Source of the DNA: Leucobacter chinensis | Lineage (GTDB): Bacteria; Actinomycetota; Actinomycetes; Actinomycetales; Microbacteriaceae | Length of the DNA: 64,000 bases | Reading direction: 5' to 3' | Assembly: GCF_019049105.1 (NCBI RefSeq) | Contig: NZ_JAHQZR010000003.1 | Coordinates: forward strand, 1 to 64,000 | Part shown: one piece after another, positions 1 through 8,805 of the stretch | How the letters are laid out: each line of letters starts with the position of its first letter | Position numbering within the stretch: position 1 is the first letter of the stretch | Made by a program: the position numbers and the translations under genes | The notes under the pieces: model-generated | What the model was told of the DNA's origin: nothing | Database searches by the model: none | The model's input: only the letters and a program-made list of their open reading frames with translations

Positions 1-210
1 GATTAACCTTCCCAAACAGTGACAAGACCCTGACGGTATGCCGGGGTGAGTGACTCACAACAAGTTGACACCGAGCGTTTCGCTCGATTTTCGACACCTT
101 TTGACCACACGGTGGGCGCGAGGGGCGTGCGGGGCACGAGCGGGGCACGCGGGCGGGGCACGAGCGGCAAGGGGCGCGAAGCGCGAAGCGGTGGACGCGC
201 CCCGAACCCG
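1..210. other. window edge, no gene recognised
   Basis: GC-rich stretch downstream of the FUSC gene. It holds short iterations of a GGGGCACGAGCGG-like motif around 110-180. Both strands can be read open here, but the translations are low-complexity Arg/Ser/Pro-rich, typical of shadow frames in high-GC DNA. I see no gene, palindrome of the local family or clear terminator. Confidence 0.4.
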
Positions 211-1278
211 TCAGCGCGAAGCGCGCGCCGCCGCTCCCGGGCGCTGCAAGAAGCCCGAAGCCATCGCGAGGGCCGAGCCGACCGCGGTGTCGACGAGGCG
301 CTCGGTCGCGGTCGTGAGGTGGTCGGTGCTGCCCATGGCGGCGCCCGCAATGAGCAGCACGAGGGGCGTAATGAACACGAGCGCGACGCCGTAGTTGCGC
401 ACCACGACGAGCTCGATGACAAACTGCAGGCCAGCGAGCAGCAGCACGAACACCCACGGGTGCGCACCGAGCGGGGCGATCACGAGGTACAGTAGTGCGC
501 CGACGAGGGTTCCAAACGTGCGGTGCATGCCGCGCGAGAGGGCGTGCGTCGGAACCGTACTCAGGCCGATCACGGCAATGCCCGCGGCGACGGTCCAGTA
601 GGCGCGGCCGGGGTCGATCCACAGCATGCTCACGACCATGCCGGCGGCCGAGACCACGGCGACGCGGGCAATAAGCCAGCCCTCGCCGTCGCCGAGCCAC
701 GGGCCGGGCAACAGTTCGCGCAGGGTGCGGGCGGGGCGGGTGCGCTGGCTCGGAAGCAAGAGCGGCAGCAGCGCGAGCAGGTAGGCGAAGGCGAGGCCAG
801 AGGCGAGAGCCGTGAGGAACACGAGCGGATCGATGCGCCGAGCCCCGTCGTACTCGGCCGTGATCATGCTCGCAAGCCCGTACATGAGCACGAAGAACAC
901 GGGGCCTGGCGGGCCGATGCGGAAGCCGAAGGCGAAGGCGCTACCGGCGATTGCGACGAAGACCATGACCGTTGCGCTGATCCACGGCCAGGGGGCCAGC
1001 CAGGTGCCGATCGCGGCGCAGGTGAGCAGGGCCGCGGCCATGACGGGCAGTACTTTGGCGCGTTCCTTGGCCTGGGCTCCCGCGAAGAAGAGGGCGAGAA
1101 ACGCTCCCGTGCCGGCCTGCAGCCCGAGGTCGGGGCGGCCAGCGAACGTCATGACGGCGAGAGGAACACCCATCGAGAGGGCTGCGCGCGTTGCGATCCA
1201 CCGTCTTGGCCCCTTCTGGGGGTTCAGGGTGAACAGGCTGCGCAGGGCGCTCTTGAGTTCGCTTCTCGCGTTGTGCAT
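211..1278 (-). CDS. FUSC-family inner membrane protein (putative aromatic acid or small-molecule exporter)
   Basis: A 355-residue integral membrane protein with two clusters of hydrophobic segments (about residues 30-170 and 205-345), the two-half layout of FUSC/aromatic acid exporter proteins. A basic motif near residue 250, RGMHRTFGTLVG, matches the conserved R-G-x-x-R-x-x-G-T-x-x-G turn of the FUSC_2 domain and is the strongest clue. Family members are thought to export aromatic acids or similar compounds. The long periplasmic and cytoplasmic domains of E. coli AaeB/YccS are missing, so this is the short actinobacterial form. The ATG at 1278 is the only good start; no strong ribosome binding site is seen. 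It appears monocistronic, with about 300 bases upstream before the first palindromic repeat. The substrate is unknown. Confidence 0.8.
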   Translation of the reverse strand: MHNARSELKSALRSLFTLNPQKGPRRWIATRAALSMGVPLAVMTFAGRPDLGLQAGTGAFLALFFAGAQAKERAKVLPVMAAALLTCAAIGTWLAPWPWISATVMVFVAIAGSAFAFGFRIGPPGPVFFVLMYGLASMITAEYDGARRIDPLVFLTALASGLAFAYLLALLPLLLPSQRTRPARTLRELLPGPWLGDGEGWLIARVAVVSAAGMVVSMLWIDPGRAYWTVAAGIAVIGLSTVPTHALSRGMHRTFGTLVGALLYLVIAPLGAHPWVFVLLLAGLQFVIELVVVRNYGVALVFITPLVLLIAGAAMGSTDHLTTATERLVDTAVGSALAMASGFLQRPGAAARASR

Positions 1279-1583
1279 TGGGGGTTGGGCCGCCTCTCGT
1301 CGGGTCGCTCGGGCGGCGAATCGTCAGAGAGCAACGGCAACGTTGGGCCGATTCACACGCCTGGGCGTGGGGTTCATCGTGAACGGCATTCGCTAAGCAT
1401 CGTTACTCGCCAGAGCGATGAGCGGGGCATGCCTCACGTGCTTAGTGTACTCTCCAGAGTTCGTGTGAGGGCTGTGACCGGAATTTCACCCACCCCGCCC
1501 CACGACAGTTCGTTGAAACGGGTTAAGAGCATCTCGGAGGGAGCGGCTTCCAAGACTCGATCGCGCTGGCTGCCCGTTGCCCA
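1279..1583. other. intergenic region, presumed FUSC promoter region
   Basis: About 300 bases between the FUSC start and the palindromic repeat. No convincing gene, operator or terminator is visible. It presumably carries the leftward promoter of the FUSC gene. Confidence 0.4.
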
Positions 1584-1641
1584 TCTACTTGACGAAAAGC
1601 AGGGTGTTTTCGCGTCAACACCCTGCTTTTCGTCAAGTAGA
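1584..1641. repeat. palindromic intergenic repeat, copy 1
   Basis: Perfect inverted repeat with 25-bp arms and an 8-base loop. The left arm contains CTACTTGACGAAAAGCAGGG and the right arm is its reverse complement. It lies 3' of the leftward DUF6320 gene, so it could terminate the operon at 4918-1717. Four more copies are at 5059, 8611, 14218 and 14420. A transcript of either strand would fold into a very stable hairpin. Confidence 0.95.
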
Positions 1642-1716
1642 CCGCGAAATGGCCGGCAAGACGCCGAAACACCGCGCCACCCGCCGCGCCGAGCCCCGAA
1701 CGCCGCGCACCCCGCC

Positions 1717-2430
1717 CTACAGGTTCAGCCGCTTCTTCAGTTCGTGCCGCACCTCGGCGCCTCGCGTGGTTTGCAGGAGGGCGAGGGTGATGACGCTCAG
1801 CGATCCGCAGATGAGCGATGGAATCGACGTGCTGACCCAGCCGAGCACCAAGAAGACGATGGGCGCGAGGCCGAGCAGCACTGTGACGACGGTGTAGAGA
1901 ATGTGGTCGCCCACCTCGACGCGGGTGAGCTGCACTGTGATCATGAGCGCGAGAATCGACGATCCGCACACGATCGGGATCGTGAAGCTGAGCGACCATC
2001 CGTGCCAGCCGGTCAGGTAATCCCAGTAGACGCTCATGGCGCTGACGATCACGACCAGGTACAGGGTTCCCTTCGCGAGGTTGTGGCGTTTGCGCACCGC
2101 CATGATGGTGACGAGCCACAGGGTCACGATGGCGAGCCACACGATGCGCAGCGCGCCCGGCGCTCCCCGCTGCCCGCTGAAGAGCAGTTGCGCGGCGAGC
2201 GAGAGCACGATCATCGCGAGCGACGTGAGGAAGAGGGCACGAAGCAGGCGCCGGCGCGAGAAGGCGAGTGGAATCGAGGGCAGCGGATCGGGCCTCGCCA
2301 CAGCCCCGAGAGAGCCCCCGGCCCCGCCCGCAGCGGCGTCAGCCCCGCCCGCAGCGGCGTCAGCCCCGCACAGTGGGCACCTCGCCCACGCCCCCTCGAG
2401 CTGCACCGAGCACTCGTCACATCGCGTCAC
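1717..2430 (-). CDS. DUF6320-type membrane protein with N-terminal zinc ribbon
   Basis: A 237-residue protein. Cys4, Cys7, Cys18 and Cys21 form a C-x2-C...C-x2-C zinc ribbon. A short Ala/Gly linker follows, built from two copies of a 21-base DNA repeat (about 2325-2365), then roughly six hydrophobic helices to residue 225 and a basic tail. It is the last gene of a three-gene leftward operon. Its GTG start overlaps the stop of the acyltransferase gene by four bases (GTGA), so translation is probably coupled. The same trio (DUF6320 protein, alcohol-acetyltransferase-like protein, HSL-type hydrolase) is one I know from other Gram-positives. The biochemical role is unknown. Confidence 0.75.
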   Translation of the reverse strand: MTRCDECSVQLEGAWARCPLCGADAAAGGADAAAGGAGGSLGAVARPDPLPSIPLAFSRRRLLRALFLTSLAMIVLSLAAQLLFSGQRGAPGALRIVWLAIVTLWLVTIMAVRKRHNLAKGTLYLVVIVSAMSVYWDYLTGWHGWSLSFTIPIVCGSSILALMITVQLTRVEVGDHILYTVVTVLLGLAPIVFLVLGWVSTSIPSLICGSLSVITLALLQTTRGAEVRHELKKRLNL

Positions 2431-3839
2431 GGGGCCACCACCGCCCGCTGCTGCTCGTCGAGCTCCTGCTCGGTGACACGGGCAGCCGCGACCGTGACGT
2501 GAACGCCCGCCTCGGTGAGGCGCCTGACGAACTCGCGCACGTGGTCGGTCTCGACGAAGGGCGAGGTGAAGCTGATTGTGAGCTCGCCCGCGTGCGACAT
2601 GGCGCAGAACTGGGGGCGCACCGAGGCGACGTGAAAAAGCATGCGGCCAACGTGGGCCTCGGCCTGGCCGGGCAGGCGCACGTTGCCGAGGTTCGACAGG
2701 GCGACGGTGAGTCCGCGGTTGTTGGCGCGGTTGATCTGGCGCAGGATCACGTTCTTGAGTGCCCGCGGAACGATGCGCAGCAGCGCCATGCGTTCGAACG
2801 CGATGAGCTTTTGCACCTTCGCCTCGAGCGCCTCGCGGGTTGCCTGCGGCTTGAACTGCTCGTCGAGGTCGCGGCAGATCGAGCCGATGTCGTCTAATCC
2901 CTCGCCGAAGCGGTGCTCAACGCGCACGGTGGCGAAGAAGTTGCGGGCCGAGGTCGACGGAAAATGCTGGCGCAGGTTCACGGGAATCGAGACCCCCATC
3001 GTGCGAGCCTTGCCGAGCCCGCCAGAGGCCCGGTTGACCGAGTCGAGCAGCAGCGCCGTGAGGTACATCGTGAGTGAGACGCCCTCGGCCTTGGCGAGCG
3101 CGATCACCTCACCGGCGGGAGCCGTGAGCTCGACGAGCCTCGTGCGGTTGTCGGGCGTGCGAGTTCCCCGCACCCGGTACACGCGGCCACCCTTCGGCCG
3201 AAGCGCGCCCTTCGCCTCGCGCAGGGCGTAGCGTGCGGCCCCGTCGCCGCTCTGCGGCTTGGGTTCGTCGCCGGTCGCTCGCTTCGTGGCGAAGTGCTCC
3301 GAGAAGCTGTCGGCCACGAGCTCGTGCATGGGCTCCGGGGCGGGAATGCCCCGCGCCACCGGCGATCCCCAGCCCTGGTCGATCTCGAGCTTCGGCCCGC
3401 CTGGCGTTCCCGCAGCCTCCGGCGAGCGCAGCCACACGTACTCTTCGACGAGGTCGCTCAAGAACCAGAGCGCCCCCGTGCCGTCAGAGAGCGCGTGAAA
3501 AATTTCGAGCATGATGCGCTTGCGATGGTAGATGACGCGAAAGAGCAGCGTTCGCTTGTCATCGAAGTAAATAGGGGCGCAGGTGTGCTGGCTTTCCGGC
3601 CGCACCCTGGGCCGCAGGTCGCTGTCTTGCAGGTAGTACCAGAAGATGCCGCTGCGCAGCACCGAGTGATACAGCGGGTAACGGTCGAACGTCGTGTCGA
3701 GGGCGCGCTGCAAGAGCTCAGGATCAACCTCGTGATCGACCTCTGCGCTCACCCGAAACACCTTGGGGTCGACATCGCTTCTCGCCGCGAGAAAAATGTT
3801 CGAGGCGTTGTCGAGCCTCACCCACGCCCGGCGGTTCAC
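2427..3839 (-). CDS. condensation-domain-like acyltransferase (alcohol acetyltransferase family)
   Basis: A 470-residue protein with the HxxxDG active-site motif of the chloramphenicol-acetyltransferase/condensation superfamily: His115-Ala-Leu-Ser-Asp119-Gly120. His115 would be the general base for acyl transfer to an alcohol or amine. The single-copy, stand-alone size fits the actinobacterial alcohol acetyltransferase-like or Pap-like group rather than an NRPS module. The gene is coupled at both ends by four-base GTGA overlaps, to the esterase upstream and the DUF6320 gene downstream. Together the genes suggest making and hydrolysing an ester, but the substrates cannot be read from sequence. 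There is no signal peptide, so it is probably cytoplasmic. Confidence 0.75.
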   Translation of the reverse strand: MNRRAWVRLDNASNIFLAARSDVDPKVFRVSAEVDHEVDPELLQRALDTTFDRYPLYHSVLRSGIFWYYLQDSDLRPRVRPESQHTCAPIYFDDKRTLLFRVIYHRKRIMLEIFHALSDGTGALWFLSDLVEEYVWLRSPEAAGTPGGPKLEIDQGWGSPVARGIPAPEPMHELVADSFSEHFATKRATGDEPKPQSGDGAARYALREAKGALRPKGGRVYRVRGTRTPDNRTRLVELTAPAGEVIALAKAEGVSLTMYLTALLLDSVNRASGGLGKARTMGVSIPVNLRQHFPSTSARNFFATVRVEHRFGEGLDDIGSICRDLDEQFKPQATREALEAKVQKLIAFERMALLRIVPRALKNVILRQINRANNRGLTVALSNLGNVRLPGQAEAHVGRMLFHVASVRPQFCAMSHAGELTISFTSPFVETDHVREFVRRLTEAGVHVTVAAARVTEQELDEQQRAVVAP

Positions 3840-4918
3840 GCGCCTCCCGCTTCGCCGCCCGGCTCGGCGGGCCCGCCGTCAAGAAACTCGGTGATCACCT
3901 CGTAGCCCTCGCGCAGCGAACGCGAGAAGCGCGGCAGGGTGATGAACCCGTGCAGCGCCCCCTCGACCCGGTGCACGCGCACGTCATTGCCCGCGACTGC
4001 GAGCGCCTCGGCGTAAGCCTCACCCTCGTCGCGCAACAGATCGAGCCCGGCCGAGAGCAGCAGCGTCTTGGGCTGGCTGGAAAAATCGGTCGCGAGCAGC
4101 GGGGCCACTCGGGCGCTGCGCTGATCCGCCTCGATGGGCGCGTAGAGGTCAAGATAGTCCTGCACCTCGGTATTCGTGAGCCGGTAGTCGTCGCCGAGGT
4201 TGCGCACCGAGGCAAACGGCGAGGTGTGCGGATCGTGGTCCCAGTGCGTCACCGGGTACAGCAAGATTTGTCGCGCGGCACCGGGCTCGCCGCTGTCGCG
4301 CAGCTGCTGCGAGACCACGGCCGCGAGATTCGCCCCGGCCGAGTCGCCCACGAGCACGATCTGTTCGGGGGTCTCGGCGCCCACGAGTTCTGGGTCGGCA
4401 AGCACGAGCCGCGTGATGCGCAGGCAGTCTTCGAGGCCCGCCGGAAACGGGTGCTCGGGCGCCAGCCGGTAGTCAACCGAGGCGACAATGCAGCCGGTGA
4501 GCTCGGCCATCGTCGCGCACGAGGGGCTGTAGCTCTCGATGTCGCCCGTGACCCATCCGCCGCCGTGGAAGAAGAGGAGCACCTCGTCGCGCGTAAGCTC
4601 CTTCGGAACGAAGATGCGCAGCGGAATCTCGTGGCTGCCACCGGCCGAAACGAGCTCGCGGTCGAGCGCCTGGTACTTGGCCCCGGGCCGCGAGGCGAGG
4701 CGGCGCTGGAACCGGCGCACCTTCTCGTAGTCTTCACGCATGTTGAGCCGGGGCGCGGCGAAGGGCTTCAGCACGGCGCTCAGCAGCGGCCGCTCGGGGC
4801 GGTCGGAGCGTTCTGGCTCCGGGCGTTCCGGGGCCTGCTGCTCCGGGGCCGGGCTTTCTCGGCGCTCTCGCCGTTCGCCTGGCTCGGTGCCGCTCTCGGG
4901 CTCGTCAGTATGCGTCAT
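3836..4918 (-). CDS. alpha/beta hydrolase, hormone-sensitive-lipase type esterase
   Basis: A 360-residue carboxylesterase of the HSL (type IV) family. The oxyanion-hole motif HGGGW is at residues 118-122 and the nucleophile elbow GDSAG at 191-195 (Ser193). An acidic residue in SAGLDLLRDEG and a C-terminal HGFI complete the catalytic triad. Residues 1-45 are a charged, proline-rich, low-complexity extension absent from most homologues; a start nearer the core, for example Met60, is possible. It is the first gene of the leftward operon with the acyltransferase and DUF6320 genes. The second palindromic repeat separates this operon from the monooxygenase gene upstream. The substrate is unknown, probably a short or medium acyl ester. 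Confidence 0.85.
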   Translation of the reverse strand: MTHTDEPESGTEPGERRERRESPAPEQQAPERPEPERSDRPERPLLSAVLKPFAAPRLNMREDYEKVRRFQRRLASRPGAKYQALDRELVSAGGSHEIPLRIFVPKELTRDEVLLFFHGGGWVTGDIESYSPSCATMAELTGCIVASVDYRLAPEHPFPAGLEDCLRITRLVLADPELVGAETPEQIVLVGDSAGANLAAVVSQQLRDSGEPGAARQILLYPVTHWDHDPHTSPFASVRNLGDDYRLTNTEVQDYLDLYAPIEADQRSARVAPLLATDFSSQPKTLLLSAGLDLLRDEGEAYAEALAVAGNDVRVHRVEGALHGFITLPRFSRSLREGYEVITEFLDGGPAEPGGEAGGA

Positions 4919-5058
4919 GGCTTAAGCATAGGGGGCGAAGGTTGGTGGCCGGTCGGTGGTGGCCGGGCTGCGGGCCGCGTGACCGGTCGGCCCACCGCGG
5001 GTTCGCCGACCGCGCGCCGCGCGCCGTGGGCCGTGCGCCGTGGGCCGCGCGCCATGGA

Positions 5059-5120
5059 CGTCTACTTGACGGAAAGCAGGGTGCGAGAGCGAAAACACCC
5101 TGCTTTTCGTCAAGTAGACG
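5059..5120. repeat. palindromic intergenic repeat, copy 2
   Basis: Arms at 5059-5083 and 5096-5120 with a 12-base loop. One arm position reads GGAAAGC opposite GCTTTTC, a single mismatch that would be a G-U pair in RNA. It lies 24 bases past the stop of the leftward monooxygenase gene and upstream of the next operon, the position expected of a transcription terminator. Confidence 0.95.
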
Positions 5121-5143
5121 CGAAAAACGCGAGCACGCCAGCG

Positions 5144-6712
5144 CTAGATGAGCGTTGCCTCGGCCTTCGGCTGCTGCTCGGCAAGCGGACGAACGGTGCC
5201 GTCGGCGCCGCGCGAGAGGAAGCCCGCGCCCGTGAAGTGACCGTTGCGCGCCCTGAAGTCGTAGGCGTAGTCGGGCCAGATGAGCGTGAGGTTGCCCGAA
5301 CGGGGGTCAACGTACCACGAGTTGCAGCCGCCATCCATGAGCCAGACCGAGGTTGCGGCCCGCTCCTGAATCTTGGCGACGTACTCTTCTTCAGCTGGGC
5401 GAGCCGGAACGAGCGTGCGCAGCCCCTCGGCATCGGCCCGGTCGAGGGCCTCAAGAATGTACTGCACCTGCGACTCGATGATGTAGACGATCGAGTTGTG
5501 GCCGAGCGAGGTGTTGGGGCCGTTGATCGCGAAGAGGTTCGGGAAGCCCGAAACTGCCGTCGAATCGAACGCCGACATGCCGGTCGACCAGTGATCGGCG
5601 AGCGAGACGCCCTCGCCGTCGAAGATCGCCTCGGCGAACGGGGGCTGCGCCGCTTCGAAGCCCGTGCACAGCACGATCGCGTCGACCTCGTAGCCCACGC
5701 CGTCGGCGCCGTAGGCCGTGTTGCCCTCGACCCGCGTGAGCGCGCTCGCCTCGAGCGTCACGTTGTCGCGGTTGAAGGTCGGGTAGTAGGCGTTCGACGA
5801 GAGCACGCGCTTGCAGCCGGGCATGTAGCTCGGCGTGAGCTTCGCGCGAAGCTCGGGATCTGGCACCGCGCGCTCAAGGTTACCGAGCGCATTGGCCGTC
5901 ACCTCGGCGAGCGCCGCAGGAACCGCACGCCGCTGCGCGTAGGCCGACTCGGCGAACCAGAAGATGTCGTCGCGCTCGCGCTGCATCGACTCGTAGTCGC
6001 GCGCGAACTTGCGGCGGGTGGCGGCCGAGTACGGCTTCACGATGCGCGGGATCACCCAGGCTGGCGTGCGCTGAAAGACCGTGAGCTCACTCGCGATCTC
6101 GGCCATCTCTGGCACCACCTGAATGGCCGAGGCGCCCGTGCCCACAACGGCGACGCGCTTGCCGGTGAGGTCGACATCGTGGTTCCACCGCGCTGAGTGA
6201 AAGATGTCGCCCGCGAAATCGGCGAGGCCAGGGATATCGGGCAGGCTCGGGTCAGCAAGGTGCCCCGTACCGGTGATGAGGTACCGGCCTGTGTAGGTTC
6301 CCCGAGGGGTGCGCACGATCCACCGCTCCGCCTGCTCGTCCCACTTCGCCTCGTCCATGTTCGCGTTCAAGCGCAGGTGCGGGCGAAGGCCCTCCTGCTC
6401 GGTGACGTTCAACAGGTAGTTCTGAATCTCGGGACCGGGCGTGTAGAAGCCCGACCAATCGGGGTTCATCGCAAACGAGAACGAGTAGAGGTGGCTCGGC
6501 ACATCGCACGCCGCCCCTGGATAGGTGTTGTCGCGCCAGGTGCCGCCAACCTCGCCGGCACGCTCGATGATGAGGAAGTCTTCGCGGCCGGCACGGCGCA
6601 ACTGTGCGCCCATGCCGAGGCCCGCGAAGCCCGCGCCAATGATGAGAATCTCGGCCGTTTCGTCGAGCTGCTGTGCCCCGGCCTGTTCGGTGGTGTGTGT
6701 TTCAGTTGTCAT
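5144..6712 (-). CDS. flavin-containing monooxygenase, Baeyer-Villiger type
   Basis: A 522-residue FAD/NADPH enzyme. The FAD Rossmann motif GAGFAG is at residues 26-31 and the NADPH motif GTGASA at 191-196. Between them, F166-A-G168-x3-H172-x3-W176 matches the Baeyer-Villiger fingerprint FxGxxxHxxxW, except that Asn replaces the usual Pro or Asp after the Trp. Such enzymes insert oxygen next to a ketone to give an ester or lactone, using NADPH and O2. The gene follows an alpha/beta hydrolase by 29 bases in a leftward operon, so a ketone-to-ester-to-acid-plus-alcohol route is a reasonable inference. The ATG at 6712 is preceded by a purine-rich GAAAGAA. The divergent IclR regulator probably controls the operon. 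Confidence 0.88.
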   Translation of the reverse strand: MTTETHTTEQAGAQQLDETAEILIIGAGFAGLGMGAQLRRAGREDFLIIERAGEVGGTWRDNTYPGAACDVPSHLYSFSFAMNPDWSGFYTPGPEIQNYLLNVTEQEGLRPHLRLNANMDEAKWDEQAERWIVRTPRGTYTGRYLITGTGHLADPSLPDIPGLADFAGDIFHSARWNHDVDLTGKRVAVVGTGASAIQVVPEMAEIASELTVFQRTPAWVIPRIVKPYSAATRRKFARDYESMQRERDDIFWFAESAYAQRRAVPAALAEVTANALGNLERAVPDPELRAKLTPSYMPGCKRVLSSNAYYPTFNRDNVTLEASALTRVEGNTAYGADGVGYEVDAIVLCTGFEAAQPPFAEAIFDGEGVSLADHWSTGMSAFDSTAVSGFPNLFAINGPNTSLGHNSIVYIIESQVQYILEALDRADAEGLRTLVPARPAEEEYVAKIQERAATSVWLMDGGCNSWYVDPRSGNLTLIWPDYAYDFRARNGHFTGAGFLSRGADGTVRPLAEQQPKAEATLI

Positions 6713-6741
6713 GATGTTCGTGTTCTTTCAGAAGTGTTCAG

Positions 6742-7593
6742 TCAAGACCGGGTCTCGGGAATGATCGACCCTGCAGCGAAGCGGTCGGGCTCGCGCAGGA
6801 AGAGATCGGTGATCTGCATGAGCTCCGACTGACGCTCAAAGAAGATCGCGTGGCCGCTCGAAACGGTCGTCAGGCGCGCATCTTCAATCGCGCCGAGCAG
6901 CTGCCGCTGGTGGTGGCCTGGAACCATGATGTCGTCGGTGCACGAGACGATAAGCGTGCGCGCGGTGATGCGCTCGATCTCGTCGCTCAGGTCAATCTCG
7001 GCGTTGAGCGCCATCTGCTGGCGCAAGAACTCGTCGGCGGTGAGCGTCGTGAGCGCGCCCTCGAGCATCTCGGGGGTGAACTGTTGCAAGAACTGGCCCG
7101 AGAAACCGCAGAACGCGGTGTAGCGGCTCAGTGCATCGCGATCGTTTTCGTACAGGCTGTGCCATACCTGGTTGCGCAGGCCCTGCTGAAGGTCGGTGGT
7201 GATCCACCCCGCAACGAGAATGAGGTGCTGCACGCGTGAGCCGAGCCTCGCGGCCAGCGCCTCGGCAACGACCGAGCCGAGCGAGTAGCCCAGCAGGTCG
7301 AAGGGGGTGTCGGGGCCGAGTACCGTGTCGACCGCCTCGCGCACCTGTGCGACGAGCAGGTCGAGGGTGAGTTCGGTGCCCTCTGCCGGTGGGGCCCAGT
7401 CGACGCCGATCACTCGGGTTCTGGTCGCCATCATCGGAAAGAGGTGGCCGAAGTGGCTCGCCGTGGTGCCACCGGTGCCGTGCACGAGCACGAGCGGGCG
7501 GCCGCCGTCGATGGTTGTCGTCGAGTCGTGCACGGTCACCATGCTGCCGTGCACGTCGAGCTGCGAGGTTTGCGTCGTTTCAGTGAGAGACAT
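6742..7593 (-). CDS. alpha/beta hydrolase
   Basis: A 283-residue alpha/beta-fold hydrolase. The oxyanion region is LVHGTGG (about residues 36-42), the nucleophile elbow G102-Y-S104-L-G106, and a catalytic His sits in SSGHAIFFE near the C-terminus. There is no signal peptide. It is first in a leftward operon with the monooxygenase and probably hydrolyses the ester or lactone that enzyme makes. That link comes from context; the sequence alone allows esterase, lactonase or related activity. An 8-bp inverted repeat lies just upstream of its start and is a candidate site for the divergent IclR regulator. Confidence 0.85.
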   Translation of the reverse strand: MSLTETTQTSQLDVHGSMVTVHDSTTTIDGGRPLVLVHGTGGTTASHFGHLFPMMATRTRVIGVDWAPPAEGTELTLDLLVAQVREAVDTVLGPDTPFDLLGYSLGSVVAEALAARLGSRVQHLILVAGWITTDLQQGLRNQVWHSLYENDRDALSRYTAFCGFSGQFLQQFTPEMLEGALTTLTADEFLRQQMALNAEIDLSDEIERITARTLIVSCTDDIMVPGHHQRQLLGAIEDARLTTVSSGHAIFFERQSELMQITDLFLREPDRFAAGSIIPETRS

Positions 7594-7613
7594 AACGCTC
7601 CTTTGCCGTTCTG

Positions 7614-7643
7614 ATTCTCATTTATTGGACATTACATGAGAAT
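7614..7643. promoter_or_regulatory. inverted repeat in the hydrolase/IclR divergent promoter region
   Basis: ATTCTCAT at 7614-7621 and ATGAGAAT at 7636-7643, perfect 8-bp arms with a 14-base spacer, 20 bases upstream of the hydrolase start. A second pair, GGACAT at 7627 and ATGTCC at 7676, spans toward the IclR gene. Either could be the IclR operator; this is position-based inference. Confidence 0.5.
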
Positions 7644-7718
7644 TCTGCCTACTTTTCTTGTAGCGTAACGCACTTATGTCCGTTAATCGAATTTTCGCCA
7701 ATGCGAGAGAATGGAACC

Positions 7719-8519
7719 ATGCCCCTCTCGCACGAACCACACGCCCCCGTCGGCGTTTTGCCGCGCGCCGCGGTGCTGCTGCGCCTGCTCTCAGAAGCCG
7801 ACGAACCGGGGCTGCGCCTGCAAGATCTCGTGCCGCTCTCGGGCCTCGCCCGCCCCACCGTGCACCGCCTGCTCGCCGACCTCGCCGACCTCGGCGTCGT
7901 CGAGCGCACCGCCACCCGCCACTACCGCCTCGGCCGCGCCCTCGAAGAACTCGCGCTCGCCCTGCCAACGCCGGGCCCCCTGCGCCACCTCGACGAGACC
8001 CGCGCCCTGCTGCAAGAGCTCGCGACCGACATCGGCGACACCGTCTACCTCGCCCAGCGCAACTACCGCTCAGCCACCTACCTCATGCGCTGCGACGGCG
8101 ACTCACCCATTCGCGTCTTCTCGGTACACGTGGGCGAGGTGAAACCCCTCGCGACGAGCTACGCGGGCGTCGCCCTGCTCGCCGGCCTCGACGAGTCCCT
8201 GCGAGAGCGCGCCATCGCCGAGACCGCTGCCAACCCGCCCTCACGCTGGCTGCCCCGCGACGCCGACGCCCTCGCCGAGCGGCTTCGCACCCTCGTCACT
8301 CAGGTACACGAGCGCGGCTGGTGCGGCGGCCTGCCCGTCGTGCCCGACGTTGCCGGCATCGCCTGCCCAGTACCCCACCCCAGCGGATCATCGCCCGTAC
8401 TCTCCATCACCATCTCTGCCGCCGAGGCCCGCATGCCGGCCGCTCGCGTCGACGAACTCGCTGGGCGCCTCGTCGAGGTGGCGGCGCGGGTGGGGGAGCT
8501 GGGGGCGGCGGCTCGGTGA
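7719..8519 (+). CDS. IclR-family transcriptional regulator
   Basis: About 266 residues. A winged helix-turn-helix (recognition region LSGLARPTVHRLLADL) lies near residues 30-65, followed by the effector-binding GAF-like IclR domain, seen in GDTVYLAQRNYRSATYL and VGEVKPLATSYAGVALL. I chose the ATG at 7719 because GAGAGA lies eight bases before it; an ATG at 7701 in the same frame would add six residues. It is divergent from the hydrolase-monooxygenase operon with a 107-base gap, the usual arrangement for a local repressor or activator that senses the pathway substrate. The DNA is very GC-rich, like its neighbours. The gene ends convergently with the LysR gene, with a palindromic repeat between them. 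Confidence 0.88.
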   Translation: MPLSHEPHAPVGVLPRAAVLLRLLSEADEPGLRLQDLVPLSGLARPTVHRLLADLADLGVVERTATRHYRLGRALEELALALPTPGPLRHLDETRALLQELATDIGDTVYLAQRNYRSATYLMRCDGDSPIRVFSVHVGEVKPLATSYAGVALLAGLDESLRERAIAETAANPPSRWLPRDADALAERLRTLVTQVHERGWCGGLPVVPDVAGIACPVPHPSGSSPVLSITISAAEARMPAARVDELAGRLVEVAARVGELGAAAR

Positions 8520-8610
8520 GTGGGGCTGCGTGCTTGTTTCGGGGCTGACGGGCTTGTGCGGCCCGGGGCTGCCGCGCGCGGCCAGCGTCGGGGTGGTTTG
8601 CTTGCGCGAT

Positions 8611-8676
8611 CCGCGTCTATTTGACGAAAAGCAGGGTGTTTTGTGAGAAACACCCTGCTTTCTGTCAAGTAAACGG
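8611..8676. repeat. palindromic intergenic repeat, copy 3 (asymmetric subtype)
   Basis: A 66-base unit from CCGCGT to AAACGG. The inner stem pairs GCAGGGTGTTT with AAACACCCTGC around a short loop. The outer stem is imperfect because the right arm reads TTTCTGTCAAGTAAACGG. It lies between the convergent IclR and LysR genes. Length and right arm match copy 4 (14218-14283), and similarity continues past the repeat into about 40 flanking bases. The rest of the 8520-8805 gap holds no gene that I can see. Confidence 0.92.
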
Positions 8677-8805
8677 AACTCAGGCGTGAAAACGCGAGCT
8701 CAGTCGCTGGCCGTGGCGTACCTTCAGCATCGACGGGGCGGCGAAAGCGGGCGGCGAGAGCGGGCGGTAGCGCAGGTGGGGAACCGGGGGCTAACCGTTC
8801 AAACG

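Noticed and set aside
1577-1897. Short frames that translate the palindromes as repeated peptides (SRVF...HPAF type)
   Set aside because: The shared peptide comes from the shared DNA hairpin in noncoding gaps, with no start signals; I treat it as repeat DNA.
523-2502. Very long rightward open frame opposite the FUSC and DUF6320 genes
   Set aside because: Its translation is low-complexity (Arg, Gly, Glu, His) and lies antisense to two well-supported membrane protein genes; it is a high-GC shadow.
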